This document shows, piece by piece, positions 44,197 to 53,872 of a stretch of 64,000 nt of DNA; within the stretch, counting starts at the first letter, position 1, and the number at the start of each line of letters is the position of its first letter. Source of the stretch: Fidelibacterota bacterium (GTDB lineage: Bacteria; Fidelibacterota; Marinisomatia; SCGC-AAA003-L08; TS1B11); NCBI GenBank assembly GCA_004124875.1, contig SCKJ01000006.1:186001-250000 (forward strand). The letters run 5' to 3'. The notes beneath the pieces are model-generated. The model was not told the origin of the DNA, made no database searches, and saw only the letters and a list, made by a program, of their open reading frames with translations. Position numbers and translations under genes: made by a program.

Positions 44197-45897
44197 ATGA
44201 ACTCTGCTATCGTTGCCTTGATTGGACTGGCGGTATTTTACCTCGCCTACCGGTACTACTCCGTGTTTATCGGCGAAAAAATATTCGGCCTCGATGAGGA
44301 GCTGGTGACCCCCGCGCACGAGTTCTCCGACGGCACCGATTTCGTGCCCACTCCGAAGCACGTGCTTTTCGGCCACCACTATGCCTCCATCGCAGGAGCG
44401 GCGCCGATTCTAGGGCCCGCTATCGCCGTTATCTGGGGATGGGTGCCGGCCGTCCTGTGGGTCGTACTGGGATCGGTATTCATCGGGGCGGTGCACGACC
44501 TTGGCTCGCTGGTCGTCTCGGTGCATCACAAAGGGCAGAGCATCGGCAAGATCAGCGAAACGCTGATCTCCCCCAGGGTCCGGACCCTCTTCCTGGGCAT
44601 CATTTTCCTCCTGATCCTGATGGTCATCCCCGTTTTTGCCCGGGCCATCGCCAAACTTTTCGTCAATTATCCCGGCTCGGTGATTCCCATCAACTTCGAA
44701 ATCTTTGTCGCCGTCGCCATCGGTGTCTATGTGAAACGCACGGGCGAAAAATTGCTCATCCCCTCGCTATTGGCGCTGGGGGCCCTTTACCTGATGATCC
44801 TCGTAGGCTGGAAAGTGCCCGTGCACATCAGCCAATTCATGCCGTGGCTGGTAGCGCTGTTTGGACCGTTGGGCAGCGCCGCAGCCGAGGAACAGGCGTG
44901 GATCGTCCTGCTGATGGTCTACGGATTTATTGCCGCAACCTTGCCGGTATGGGTACTGTTGCAGCCGCGCGACTTCATCAACTCGCATCAACTGATCCTC
45001 GCCCTGGGTCTTATCTACATCGGCATCTTTACCGCTCAGCGGGTGATTGTCGCGCCCATGATCAACCTCGAGCCCATCGCCAGGGGCACCTGGTACCCGC
45101 TGCTGTTCGTCACCATTGCCTGTGGCGCCATATCCGGATTTCACTCGCTGGTCTCCTCAGGCACGACTTCCAAGCAGCTCTCACAGCTGCGCGACAGCCG
45201 CATGATCGGCTTTGGCGGCATGTTGGGCGAAGGGACCCTGGCCCTGGCCGCCACCCTGGCCGTCAGCGCGGGATTTGCCTCGCGGAGCGACTGGCTCACT
45301 CACTACCACAGCTGGGAAGTGGCAGCCGGGTCGTCCATCCTGGCCTTTATCCAGGGCTCGGCCACATTTCTGCAGCCGCTGGGCTTTCCCGCAAGCCTGG
45401 CCATGGTGTTCATGTCGGTGGTGGTCATCAGTTTTGCGGCCACCTCGCTGGACACCGCCTTCAGGTTGCAGTGCTATATTTTCGGCGAAGTCGGCCAGTC
45501 GATCAACTTCAAGCCGCTGGCCTCCCGGCGCGTACTGCAGGCGGGCATCACCATGGTCATCGGGCTGGCCATCACGCTGATGAACAAGGAGCAGGTGCTC
45601 TGGCCGCTGTTTGGCTCCACCAATCAGATGGTGGGAGCGCTGGCCCTGCTGGTCATTTCCATCTGGGTGATGAACAAAGGGCGCAACTACTGGTTTACCC
45701 TGGCGCCGATGTTGTTTGTCTCGGCCATGACCACCTGGGCGCTCACCTCGGAAATTGGGTATTACCGCGCCAACGGCAACTACCTGCTGTTGGTTATCGC
45801 CGTCATTATTTTACTGTTTGAAGCCTGGATACTTTATGAAGCGTGGCATATCTTTCGCAAACGGACACCGGGGCTGGCGGCCGAATCGGCGCGATGA
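44197..45897 (+). CDS. cstA: Carbon starvation protein CstA, peptide/pyruvate transporter
   Basis: Polytopic membrane transporter of 566 residues with about 16 hydrophobic helices. The family signature block YYSVFIGEKIFGLDEE and PTPKHVLFGHHYASIAGAAP is near the N terminus. A strong AAGGAGG lies before the start. CstA family members take up peptides or pyruvate during carbon limitation; here it heads a run of two peptidases, supporting peptide use. Confidence 0.95.
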   Translation: MNSAIVALIGLAVFYLAYRYYSVFIGEKIFGLDEELVTPAHEFSDGTDFVPTPKHVLFGHHYASIAGAAPILGPAIAVIWGWVPAVLWVVLGSVFIGAVHDLGSLVVSVHHKGQSIGKISETLISPRVRTLFLGIIFLLILMVIPVFARAIAKLFVNYPGSVIPINFEIFVAVAIGVYVKRTGEKLLIPSLLALGALYLMILVGWKVPVHISQFMPWLVALFGPLGSAAAEEQAWIVLLMVYGFIAATLPVWVLLQPRDFINSHQLILALGLIYIGIFTAQRVIVAPMINLEPIARGTWYPLLFVTIACGAISGFHSLVSSGTTSKQLSQLRDSRMIGFGGMLGEGTLALAATLAVSAGFASRSDWLTHYHSWEVAAGSSILAFIQGSATFLQPLGFPASLAMVFMSVVVISFAATSLDTAFRLQCYIFGEVGQSINFKPLASRRVLQAGITMVIGLAITLMNKEQVLWPLFGSTNQMVGALALLVISIWVMNKGRNYWFTLAPMLFVSAMTTWALTSEIGYYRANGNYLLLVIAVIILLFEAWILYEAWHIFRKRTPGLAAESAR

Positions 45898-45963
45898 TGC
45901 GATGAAATCATTAACCCCCTGCCACCTGGCCGCCCCAGGGGAACCAATAACGGAGAGATCAAC

Positions 45964-47427
45964 ATGAAAAAGTTCATTGCCATCCTTGCCGCCGGCGCGG
46001 CCGTCATCGTGGCAGTCGTGCTGGTGCGCACGGCTACTTTCACTTCCTCGCAAGTCGAAGTGGAGCCGGTCACCCTCATCGAAATTGACGCTGGGGAAGC
46101 CGCCCAACACCTGGCCACGGCGCTCTCATTTCGCACGATCTCGCACCAGGATCCCGCCGATTTTGTGGCGGCGCCCTTTGAGGCCTTCCGGCGCTTTCTG
46201 GCCGACACTTATCCGCGCATGCATAGGGCGCTGAGCCTGGAAGTGGTCAACGATTACAGCCTGCTCTACACCTGGGAAGGGACCGATCTCGCGCTGCCAC
46301 CGATTATCCTGCTGGCGCATATGGATGTCGTGCCGGTCGATCCCGCCACTATTGACGACTGGATTCAGCCGCCGTATGGCGGTGTCGTGGCTGACGGTTA
46401 CGTCTGGGGCCGGGGCGCCATTGATAACAAAGGCGGGCTGATGGGCATTGTCGAAGCGGTGGAGCGCCTGCTGGCCAACGGCTTTGCGCCTGAGCGCACC
46501 ATCTATATCGCTTTCGGGCACGATGAGGAGATCGGTGGGAGAAACGGCGCTGTACTCATGGCGAACATGCTACAGGAGCGAGGCGTAAAGCCGGTTTTCC
46601 TTCTCGATGAGGGCGGCTTCATCGCCCACGGTATCATTGTTGGTGTCGATCCGCCTGTGGCTATGCTGGGCGTGGCGGAGAAGGGGTACTTCACCGTGGA
46701 GCTTGCGGTGCGCACTGGTGGTGGCCACTCTTCTCGTCCCCCGGACCATACGGGCCTGGGCATCCTCGCTCGGGCTGTGGTACGGCTGGAGGAAAACCAG
46801 TTTGACGCCAGCATTAAAAGTCCGGTGCGCGAGCAGCTGGCCACTTTGGGCCCCTACATGCCGCTGGCCCGGAAGGTCGTGTTGGCCAACCTGTGGCTTT
46901 TTAGCGGTCTGGTGAAGGCCCGGTTTTTGGCCGACCCCCTCAATGCTGCCAGCATCCGCACCACCACTGCCGTTACAATGGCGACCGGCAGCTCGAAGGA
47001 AAACATCCTCCCCATCATCGCAACCATGATCGTCAACTTCCGCATTCTGCCGGGGCAGACCAGCCGCGATGTGCTGGCCCACATAGAACGGGTCATCGAT
47101 GATCCCCAAGTCACCATTACGACCGTAGGTTTCGCCAGTGAGCCGTCGCCTGTGTCCGATATTGGCGGCGACATCTACGGATTGCTGTCCCGCACCATCA
47201 GGGAAGTCTTTCCCAGCGCGGTGGTCGCGCCCAACATGGTTCTGGGGGCCACCGACAGCCGCCATTATGTGGCCTTGACCGATGAGATTTACCGGTTTTA
47301 TCCGGTGGTACTCGGCCCCGAAGACACTCAGCGGTTCCACGGCACCAACGAGCGGCTGGGAGTGGAAAATTTCGCCCAGGTTGTTCAATTTTTCGCCCGG
47401 CTGCTGAAGGTATCAGCGGCAGGATAG
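45964..47427 (+). CDS. M20-family metallopeptidase (PM20D1/carboxypeptidase S type)
   Basis: Zinc exopeptidase of 487 residues. The N terminus is a signal anchor (KFIAILAAGAAVIVAVVLV). Metal ligands and catalytic residues: His119 and Asp121 in AHMDVVPVD, Asp154 in GAIDNKGG, catalytic Glu188-Glu189 in HDEEIGG. The dimerisation domain is in the middle and the final zinc ligand His is near the C terminus (TDSRHYV or RFHGTNE). It probably acts on peptides or N-acyl amino acids on the outer face of the membrane. Confidence 0.92.
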   Translation: MKKFIAILAAGAAVIVAVVLVRTATFTSSQVEVEPVTLIEIDAGEAAQHLATALSFRTISHQDPADFVAAPFEAFRRFLADTYPRMHRALSLEVVNDYSLLYTWEGTDLALPPIILLAHMDVVPVDPATIDDWIQPPYGGVVADGYVWGRGAIDNKGGLMGIVEAVERLLANGFAPERTIYIAFGHDEEIGGRNGAVLMANMLQERGVKPVFLLDEGGFIAHGIIVGVDPPVAMLGVAEKGYFTVELAVRTGGGHSSRPPDHTGLGILARAVVRLEENQFDASIKSPVREQLATLGPYMPLARKVVLANLWLFSGLVKARFLADPLNAASIRTTTAVTMATGSSKENILPIIATMIVNFRILPGQTSRDVLAHIERVIDDPQVTITTVGFASEPSPVSDIGGDIYGLLSRTIREVFPSAVVAPNMVLGATDSRHYVALTDEIYRFYPVVLGPEDTQRFHGTNERLGVENFAQVVQFFARLLKVSAAG

Positions 47428-47474
47428 TCTCTTCCGCCACCTTGAACTGTCCCCAAATAAATGAGGTTCATATT

Positions 47475-48863
47475 ATGAAATTTCGCCTGATCGGCTTGTT
47501 TATCGCCACCATGATGGCGTTGCCCCCCACCGCGGCGGCACAGATAGCAGACAGCTACAGGGAAGTGGCGGGCCGGATTATCGCCGCAGCCCAGGCCGAC
47601 AGCGCCGCCTTTGACCGGTTGGCGGAGCTCACGGATAAATTTGGCCACCGGCTGTCGGGATCGCAGAGTCTGGAGGATGCCATCGATTGGGTTCTGACGC
47701 AAATGACCGCCGACGGTCTGGATAATGTCCACGGCGAGGCGGTCATCGTGCCGCATTGGGTGCGGGGCAAGGAGTCGGCGCGCCTGCTATCACCACGCAC
47801 GCAGCAGCTGCCCATGCTCGGTCTCGGGCGCTCGGTGGGCACGCCATTTTGGGGCATCAAGGCGGAAGTTCTGGTGGTGGGCAGCTTCGATGAGCTCAGC
47901 GCCCGTTCCGCTGAAGCGGCCGGCAAGATTATCCTCTATAACGCGCCGTTTACCAGCTATGGCGAGACGGTCCAATATCGCTGGCGGGGAGCCGTCGAGG
48001 GGGCCAAACACGGCGCTGTGGCGGTGCTGGTCCGGTCGGTGACGCCGCACTCCCTCAACACGCCTCATACCGGGGCCATGAGCCCTTATCCGGACGATGG
48101 GGCCAAAATTCCGGCCGCGGCCGTGACGGTTGAGGACGCCATGCTGATGCAACGCATGGCCGACCGGGGCGAGACCCTGGTGGTGCGGCTGAAGATGGGC
48201 GCCAAAATGCTTCCTGACGCCTCTTCGCGCAATGTGGTGGCGGAGATTACCGGCAGTGAGCTCCCCGACGAGGTGGTCGTCATGGGGGGACATATCGACT
48301 CGTGGGACGTTGGCCAGGGCGCCATGGATGACGCCGGGGGCTGCGTTGCCGCCTGGGAAGCGCTCATCCTGCTCAAAAAGCTGGGGCTGCGGCCGCGCAG
48401 GACGGTTCGAGTGGTGCTGTGGACCAACGAGGAAAACGGTTTAATGGGTGGCCGCACGTACGCGGAGACGCACGAGGGGACTCTCGACAAACATGTGTTG
48501 GCTATCGAGTCCGATGGCGGCGTGTTTAAACCCGAGGGATTTGGCTTCACCGGATCCGATGCGGCCCGGGCCATGATCGAGGACATCGCCGCGCTGCTTG
48601 TGCCCATTGAGGCCGGCACGATCCTGTCCGAAGGCGGCGGCGCAGACATCGGACCCATCATGAGAGCGGGCGTGCCGGGCATGAGCCTGAGTGTCAACCG
48701 GGAAAAATATTTCTGGTACCACCATTCCGATGCCGACACCATTGACAAGCTCGATCCGCATGAACTCAACCTTTGTATCGCGACGCTGGCGGTGATGGCC
48801 TATGTTGTGGCCGATATGCCGGAGACACTGCCACGGATTCAGCCGGAGGAGGAGGAGCTATGA
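47475..48863 (+). CDS. Secreted M28-family aminopeptidase / carboxypeptidase Q-like
   Basis: Zinc peptidase of 462 residues with signal peptide (FRLIGLFIATMMALPPTAAAQ). A PA-domain-like insertion lies at about 110-230. Zinc ligands include His273 in GGHIDSWDVG, Asp in AMDDAGG and Glu319-Glu320 in NEENG; a final His is near WYHHSDADTID. The ATG at 47475 begins the signal peptide and has GAGG upstream; the longer frame from 47442 is not preferred. The stop overlaps the next gene as ATGA. Confidence 0.92.
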   Translation: MKFRLIGLFIATMMALPPTAAAQIADSYREVAGRIIAAAQADSAAFDRLAELTDKFGHRLSGSQSLEDAIDWVLTQMTADGLDNVHGEAVIVPHWVRGKESARLLSPRTQQLPMLGLGRSVGTPFWGIKAEVLVVGSFDELSARSAEAAGKIILYNAPFTSYGETVQYRWRGAVEGAKHGAVAVLVRSVTPHSLNTPHTGAMSPYPDDGAKIPAAAVTVEDAMLMQRMADRGETLVVRLKMGAKMLPDASSRNVVAEITGSELPDEVVVMGGHIDSWDVGQGAMDDAGGCVAAWEALILLKKLGLRPRRTVRVVLWTNEENGLMGGRTYAETHEGTLDKHVLAIESDGGVFKPEGFGFTGSDAARAMIEDIAALLVPIEAGTILSEGGGADIGPIMRAGVPGMSLSVNREKYFWYHHSDADTIDKLDPHELNLCIATLAVMAYVVADMPETLPRIQPEEEEL

Positions 48864-49708
48864 AACGCAGCCGAGCCCCAATGATACTGGCCCTGTCTGC
48901 CCTGTGGTTGCCGGGACAGTTCAGCCTGATGGCGCAACTGACCGTTGAGCATGTGGCGGCACAGATTTACATGCTGGCCGGTGAAGGCGGCAACGTGGCC
49001 GTTTCGGCCGGGGACGACGGTATTGTCATCATCGATGACAAAAACAAGGGGCGGGCCGACAAGATTAAAGCGGCCCTGGCCACGCTGCAGAAGGGGGAGC
49101 TGCGCTATATCCTCAACACACATCACCACGGCGATCATACCGGCACCAACGTCGTGTTTGGCCTGGATGTGCCCATTATCGCCCATGAAAACGTGCGGCA
49201 GCGGCTTTCAGGTGGCGGCCTGCCCAAAAGCGCCTGGCCCATTATCACTTTTAATGATCAACTGGCCCTGCACTTTAACGGGGAGAAAATGCAGGCGCGC
49301 CACTTCCCCGGCAGCCATACCGATGGCGACCTGATCGTCACCTTTACGGAGTCCAACGTCGTGGCCATGGGCGATCTGTATTTCTCCGGACTCTTCCCCT
49401 ATGTCGACCTGGAATCGGGCGGCTCTGTGGCGGGACTCATTGTCAGCATCGAGACGATTCTGGCGGAACTGCCCCCTGATGTCTGGCTCATTCCGGGGCA
49501 CGGCCCCCTGTCGCGGCGGGACGACCTGGCCGACTACCTCGATATGCTGAAGGGCACCACCGGCACTGTCCGCAAGGAGATGTCGCGGGGCAGATCGCTT
49601 GCGCAGATCAGGAAGAAGGGGCTGCCGAAAAAGTGGTCCGGCTGGGCCTGGAATTTCATCACCGAGGAGCGCTGGATCGGCACCGTCTACGACAGCTATT
49701 CAGAATAG
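48860..49708 (+). CDS. Secreted metallo-beta-lactamase-fold hydrolase
   Basis: MBL-fold enzyme of 282 residues with a signal peptide (MILALSALWLPGQFSLMAQ). The metal motif HHHGDH is at residues 88-93, followed by FPGSHTDGD and IPGHGPLS further on. These are the generic zinc ligands of the fold, and the substrate is unknown. The ribosome binding site GGAGGAGGAG lies within the end of the M28 gene, and ATG overlaps its TGA. Confidence 0.9.
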   Translation: MKRSRAPMILALSALWLPGQFSLMAQLTVEHVAAQIYMLAGEGGNVAVSAGDDGIVIIDDKNKGRADKIKAALATLQKGELRYILNTHHHGDHTGTNVVFGLDVPIIAHENVRQRLSGGGLPKSAWPIITFNDQLALHFNGEKMQARHFPGSHTDGDLIVTFTESNVVAMGDLYFSGLFPYVDLESGGSVAGLIVSIETILAELPPDVWLIPGHGPLSRRDDLADYLDMLKGTTGTVRKEMSRGRSLAQIRKKGLPKKWSGWAWNFITEERWIGTVYDSYSE

Positions 49709-49732
49709 CTGCTCAGGCGAGGCCCTGCAAGA

Positions 49733-52606
49733 TTAAAACGGTTGGATCGTTCCCAGCCGTAGATAGAACAGTTCCTTATCGCTGAACAGACCGGCGGCGT
49801 TACCCAGGGCAATGGTCAACAGGCGCACATCGCCCAGCGTCAGATTCAGCTTCAGCTCCATGCCCGAGGTGGTCACCGTCTGGGTCTTGCCACCCGCAGC
49901 GGCCACGCCATAGTCGAGAAACAGGGCCGCCGTCACATCGGCCAGGCCAAAGCCCAGCAGGTTGACCGGCAGCGCTCCCATAACAGGCAGACGCAGTTCA
50001 TGGCTGGCCAGCGCCGCCCAGTCACCGGGGATATCCTGCTCAAGTCCCCGGGGGGAGAGAATCCGGATCGACTCAAGGTAGCGGCTCTCCTCCAAGGGCG
50101 ACAGCATCGGGTGCAACTCAAATGGCGCTGAGGCGTACAGGCCGCTGAGGTTCTGCCGCGGCGCATTTCCCAGCGTCAGAGTCGCGCCCAATTGGCTGTA
50201 GAGGACCAGTGGTGTCACAGGCACTCTAAGGTGGTGGAAGCCCTCAAGCCACGCCGTGGCGTAGGTCCGGTCTCCGTATACGGCCGGGGTGAGCTGCTCC
50301 CACACTGCCTTGATCCCCGCGCCGCTTTGAGGCAGCCCTTTCAACCTGGCATCGGCGCGCTGCCGTTTCCAACGGTAGGCCAGCGCCCACCCTCCCTCAG
50401 TCACGGTGTCCACACTGAAGGTTTTCGTCGAGTAATAGACAGGCGCCCGCCGGCGGGCCAGCAGCCGGGCGGAAAGTCGATGATTGCTCGCCAGATTATT
50501 CCCAAAGTTGAACGGCAGCATCACTTCAACGTCGACGCCGGTGGGAGATTCGACGATAAATTCGTCCCCCAGTCCCCGGAATCGCGAGGTCGCATCCTTG
50601 TAGAGGGTGGTCGTCAGGATGGCTCTGTGGCTGGTGTTGATCCACTGCGCCAGCACGCTGTAGCCGCCGGTCGAAATTAGGTAATCCGCGCCAACGATGA
50701 GCTGCTGGCGATCCAGGGCGTCAGCCCAATAGCCAAACCCGGAAAGCTGCGCGCCCAGCGGCAACACAAACCCGTAGACTCTGCCCCAGTGTTTCCACCA
50801 GCGGTAGCGCTCCGGCTTCGCGGCTGCAGGGTGATCGGGCGTTCGCACCGCAGGCAGGGTCACGTCAACATTGGCGCTGCGCCAACTGCTGTAGGGGTCA
50901 CGGATCGTCACCTGCGCCGGCTCCGCTGTGGACATGAGCGGCACCATGCGGACCCGCACCGAGTCGACGTCGGGGAGCGTCATGGCCAGGATTTCATCGC
51001 CCGGCCCCAGTATCTGCACACCGTAGAACCCTTCCGCCACATGAGTGATCTGCACCGGCTCGCCGCCCTCTGCGGGGACCCTGAACAGGTTGGGGATGCC
51101 GCTGCCAAACGAGGTGAAGGCGACCCATGCCCCGCTGCCCGACCAGAGCGGCAGCAGATTCGGGCCGTTGCCGGCGGTTATTTGGGTGACTTTGCCGCCA
51201 TGGTCATTGATGACGCCGATTTCCAACTGCCCATCGGCCCGCTGAAAGGAAAAGGCGATTTTGCTGCCATCGGGCGACCACCGGGGATCCTGAATCACCG
51301 TGTCCCGGCTGAAATGGGTCAGCTGCCGCGTTGCCGCGGTCGCCAGGTCGTGGATAAACAGGTTGCTGGCCCGCTGTTGCTGTCCGACGTACAGGATGCT
51401 TTCGCCGTCCGGCGACCAGACGGGGTCGTGCGCCTTGGCGCTGCTTGTGAGCCAGCTGCGCCGGCCGGACTCCAGATCAATGATCCGGATATCCCACAGC
51501 AGCGAGCCATGCTGGCCCCGGCGGTACTGGCTGACGGCAATCCGACTGCCATCGGGCGACCATGATGGATGGTTGCTGACGGTTCCTCCGCTGGACAACC
51601 GTCCCCAATTGATCTCCTTTATGGTGCGATTGCTGTCGAGGCTCATGATGTAGAGGCCGTCGTCCCGCATGGCGCCGGACCGCCTGCCGATGATGGCCAC
51701 TTGTGACGAATCCGGGGAAACAGCCAGGCCGCTGACGCTGCTCATTTCCGGCAGTGGGAACGCCCGGCCCACTTCAGCCACCCCTTCAAGCTGGCCCAGC
51801 ACCGAGAAGTAATAGGTCTGCATGGTCCGCCGCCAGGCATCATTGAGCTGCTTCACGGTAACGCCGGTAACTTCCTTAACCGCTTTTTTGAAGCGGTACG
51901 GCAGCGTCAGTTTAACCCGCCCCAGTCCGACGCGCTGCCGGTAGTGGACAATTTTGACCAGTGTGGAGTCGCCAAACCGGTCGGCCATATAGAGCACCTT
52001 GGCGTAGCCTGAATCGTGGGCATCCAATCGGCTCAGCTTATTGCGGTAGACCTGCCGCTTCAGATCGACATCGCTGCGGCCCACCCGCCACTGCTCGGAA
52101 TAATATTCGGCCATGCCTTCAATAAACCACGATGGGACCACCAGCAGGTTGATGACTCCCAACCAAGTGCTGACCGCTTCGAGTAATACTACGTGCTGCA
52201 GCTCGTGGGTGATGACCTGCTCGAGCCAATGTCGTGAGCCGAGAAACCATCCGGCGGCGCTGTTCTGGTTAACCCAGATAACGACCCTCCGATCGGGCCG
52301 GGCAAAGCCGTTCATGATTTCATCTTCGTTGGTGAGGACGATATCGACAGGCCCGAACGATGGCACGTCGAGTTGCTCGAGCAGTCTGGGGAAGGCCGCT
52401 TCGGCAATGGCAGCCGCCTCCACGGCGTCGGATTCCAGCCCCTGGTGAAAATGGACCCGGAAGTTTTCTGTCGCGATGACGCTCCAGCGCAGCTCCGGGT
52501 GGGTCCTGCCGTTCCACATCCATCTGCTCTGGCCCAGTAATGGCGTCAGGAGCAAGCCTGCCCACAAAATCAATCTCGGGCAACCTCTGGCGAGGGGCCT
52601 AATCAT
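49733..52606 (-). CDS. Gluzincin-type protease with TolB-like propeller and C-terminal barrel
   Basis: Secreted protein of 957 residues with three parts. After a signal peptide, residues 40-250 are a zinc-peptidase-like domain with HELQH (134-138) and EGMAEYYSE. Residues 280-560 hold PD40/WD40-type beta-propeller repeats, each with a W(S/T)PDG-like core (WSPDGSRIAV, WSPDGESILY, WSPDGSKIAF). The last 350 residues have alternating aromatic strands ending in Phe (GTIQPF), as in outer-membrane beta-barrels. The whole combination suggests an outer membrane protein exposing a protease/propeller module; whether the protease is active is not known. Confidence 0.82.
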   Translation of the reverse strand: MIRPLARGCPRLILWAGLLLTPLLGQSRWMWNGRTHPELRWSVIATENFRVHFHQGLESDAVEAAAIAEAAFPRLLEQLDVPSFGPVDIVLTNEDEIMNGFARPDRRVVIWVNQNSAAGWFLGSRHWLEQVITHELQHVVLLEAVSTWLGVINLLVVPSWFIEGMAEYYSEQWRVGRSDVDLKRQVYRNKLSRLDAHDSGYAKVLYMADRFGDSTLVKIVHYRQRVGLGRVKLTLPYRFKKAVKEVTGVTVKQLNDAWRRTMQTYYFSVLGQLEGVAEVGRAFPLPEMSSVSGLAVSPDSSQVAIIGRRSGAMRDDGLYIMSLDSNRTIKEINWGRLSSGGTVSNHPSWSPDGSRIAVSQYRRGQHGSLLWDIRIIDLESGRRSWLTSSAKAHDPVWSPDGESILYVGQQQRASNLFIHDLATAATRQLTHFSRDTVIQDPRWSPDGSKIAFSFQRADGQLEIGVINDHGGKVTQITAGNGPNLLPLWSGSGAWVAFTSFGSGIPNLFRVPAEGGEPVQITHVAEGFYGVQILGPGDEILAMTLPDVDSVRVRMVPLMSTAEPAQVTIRDPYSSWRSANVDVTLPAVRTPDHPAAAKPERYRWWKHWGRVYGFVLPLGAQLSGFGYWADALDRQQLIVGADYLISTGGYSVLAQWINTSHRAILTTTLYKDATSRFRGLGDEFIVESPTGVDVEVMLPFNFGNNLASNHRLSARLLARRRAPVYYSTKTFSVDTVTEGGWALAYRWKRQRADARLKGLPQSGAGIKAVWEQLTPAVYGDRTYATAWLEGFHHLRVPVTPLVLYSQLGATLTLGNAPRQNLSGLYASAPFELHPMLSPLEESRYLESIRILSPRGLEQDIPGDWAALASHELRLPVMGALPVNLLGFGLADVTAALFLDYGVAAAGGKTQTVTTSGMELKLNLTLGDVRLLTIALGNAAGLFSDKELFYLRLGTIQPF

Positions 52607-52730
52607 GTTTGAAGGTGGGCACTGGCGGGTCGGCGCGGCAACACCCTAATCACGCTTGGGAGCGCAGGGTTAACCTTGGGTGGCGGCCGAGTGCGGCATC
52701 GGCTCCTCCACCGGAGGAACGAAATCAGGC

Positions 52731-52946
52731 TCAGTAAAAGCCTGAGTCACAGTGGCCGAATGATGCCGTTGCGGTCGATCCCCAAACGCCTCCTGTCAGG
52801 AGAGCCGTGCGCATGCTGAACAGCTTTTCGGCATCGTTCTGACCGCAATCGGGGCAAGTGATGTCGGCTGCGGGCGTTGAGCTGGATGCCGCCAGGGCGG
52901 CGAAAACCTCGTCACATCGTAGGCAGCGGTAATCGTAAATCGGCAT
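52731..52946 (-). CDS. FmdB-family zinc ribbon protein
   Basis: Seventy-one residues beginning MPIYDYRCLRCDEVF, the family signature. Zinc ligands are Cys8, Cys11, Cys31 and Cys34. The C-terminal tail is Gly/Ser-rich. FmdB-type proteins are thought to regulate or to bind nucleic acid, but their role is unsettled. It lies 23 bases downstream of the rhodanese in the same direction. Confidence 0.85.
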   Translation of the reverse strand: MPIYDYRCLRCDEVFAALAASSSTPAADITCPDCGQNDAEKLFSMRTALLTGGVWGSTATASFGHCDSGFY

Positions 52947-52968
52947 AAGGATAGGGTGGCGCTTTTAC

Positions 52969-53436
52969 CTACTCGCTGATGGGGTAAGCCTGCCGCCAGG
53001 CGCGCATGCCACCTTCGACATTGATGGCGTCGAAACCGGCTTCGAGCAGCATTTTGGTCGCCCTGCTGGAGCGGCCGCCGCTACGGCAGACCACATGAAT
53101 TTGCCTATCCTGAACATCCTGAAGTTCGGCGAGACGCTGCGCCAACTCCTGCACAGGTATGAGGCGCGCACCCTCGATGTGTCCCAGCGGGCCGTCGAAT
53201 TCTTCGGCCGTTCGCACGTCGAGGACGAAAGTACCGGGAACTTCTTGCCGATGCGCGTGGAGCTGTGCCACGCTTTCGCCGGGAATCGCCGCAACAGCCG
53301 GGGAATAGTTATAGCTGCCTGATGCCGCGGGCCGGTTGCAACCGATGGCGGCGCTCACGATAACGGCCGCCAACAGCCAGCGGATACCGCCAAAGCGGAT
53401 AAATCGAGGGTTGGGGTCGGGATCAGGGTTATACAT
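52969..53436 (-). CDS. Rhodanese-domain lipoprotein (sulfurtransferase)
   Basis: Membrane-anchored single-domain rhodanese of 155 residues. Lipoprotein signal with Cys33 (VIVSAAIGC). The domain has FVLDVRTAEEF, GHIEGARLIP and active-site loop CRSGGRS with Cys117, the persulphide-forming residue; GGMRAWR follows. It moves sulphane sulphur in the periplasm. It overlaps the DUF302 gene by 8 bases, and both sit in the ArsR operon. Confidence 0.92.
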   Translation of the reverse strand: MYNPDPDPNPRFIRFGGIRWLLAAVIVSAAIGCNRPAASGSYNYSPAVAAIPGESVAQLHAHRQEVPGTFVLDVRTAEEFDGPLGHIEGARLIPVQELAQRLAELQDVQDRQIHVVCRSGGRSSRATKMLLEAGFDAINVEGGMRAWRQAYPISE

Positions 53437-53854
53437 TGTCCACCGCTTCCTTTAATCTGCGGTTAACATCGACGGCCACCTCTTTCAGGGATGGGTCTCC
53501 GGGTACTCTAAACAGTTCCTCCGCATTAACGGCGCTCACCCTGAGCGATCCGTCGTCATTCTCCGCGACAATATCGTTACATGGCAACAGCAACCCGATT
53601 TCCTCCTGGCGGAAGAGCACCTCAAAGGCACGGGGCGGATGACAGGCGCCAGATATGGTGTAGGCCTCGAAATCGGCACCCAGCTTGGCCTTCAGCGTCG
53701 GCTGCACATCAATGGTCGTCAAAATGCCGCGGCCCGATTCGTTCAGGGTTGGGGTCACTCGCGCCACCGCGTCGCCGAAGGGTAGCTCCACGCTCCGTGA
53801 GTAACTTGGATTGATCATCTGACTCTGCGCGCTAATGATATCTGCCGCAGACAA
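53429..53854 (-). CDS. DUF302-domain protein
   Basis: One hundred and forty-one residues containing DUF302 at about 15-140, with the family signature GRGILTTIDVQPTLKAKL and the C-P block SGACHPPRAFEVL. DUF302 proteins often occur with sulphur- and redox-related genes; the function is not established. The start is TTG 53854 with AGGG upstream, or ATG 53818. It lies 19 bases downstream of arsR-like gene on the same strand. Confidence 0.85.
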   Translation of the reverse strand: MSAADIISAQSQMINPSYSRSVELPFGDAVARVTPTLNESGRGILTTIDVQPTLKAKLGADFEAYTISGACHPPRAFEVLFRQEEIGLLLPCNDIVAENDDGSLRVSAVNAEELFRVPGDPSLKEVAVDVNRRLKEAVDNV

Positions 53855-53872
53855 TTTTCCCTGATGGTAACG

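Noticed and set aside
44439-45821. 460-codon plus-strand ORF in cstA
   Set aside because: Alternative frame of the same strand of cstA; Arg/Pro/His-rich, without a start signal.
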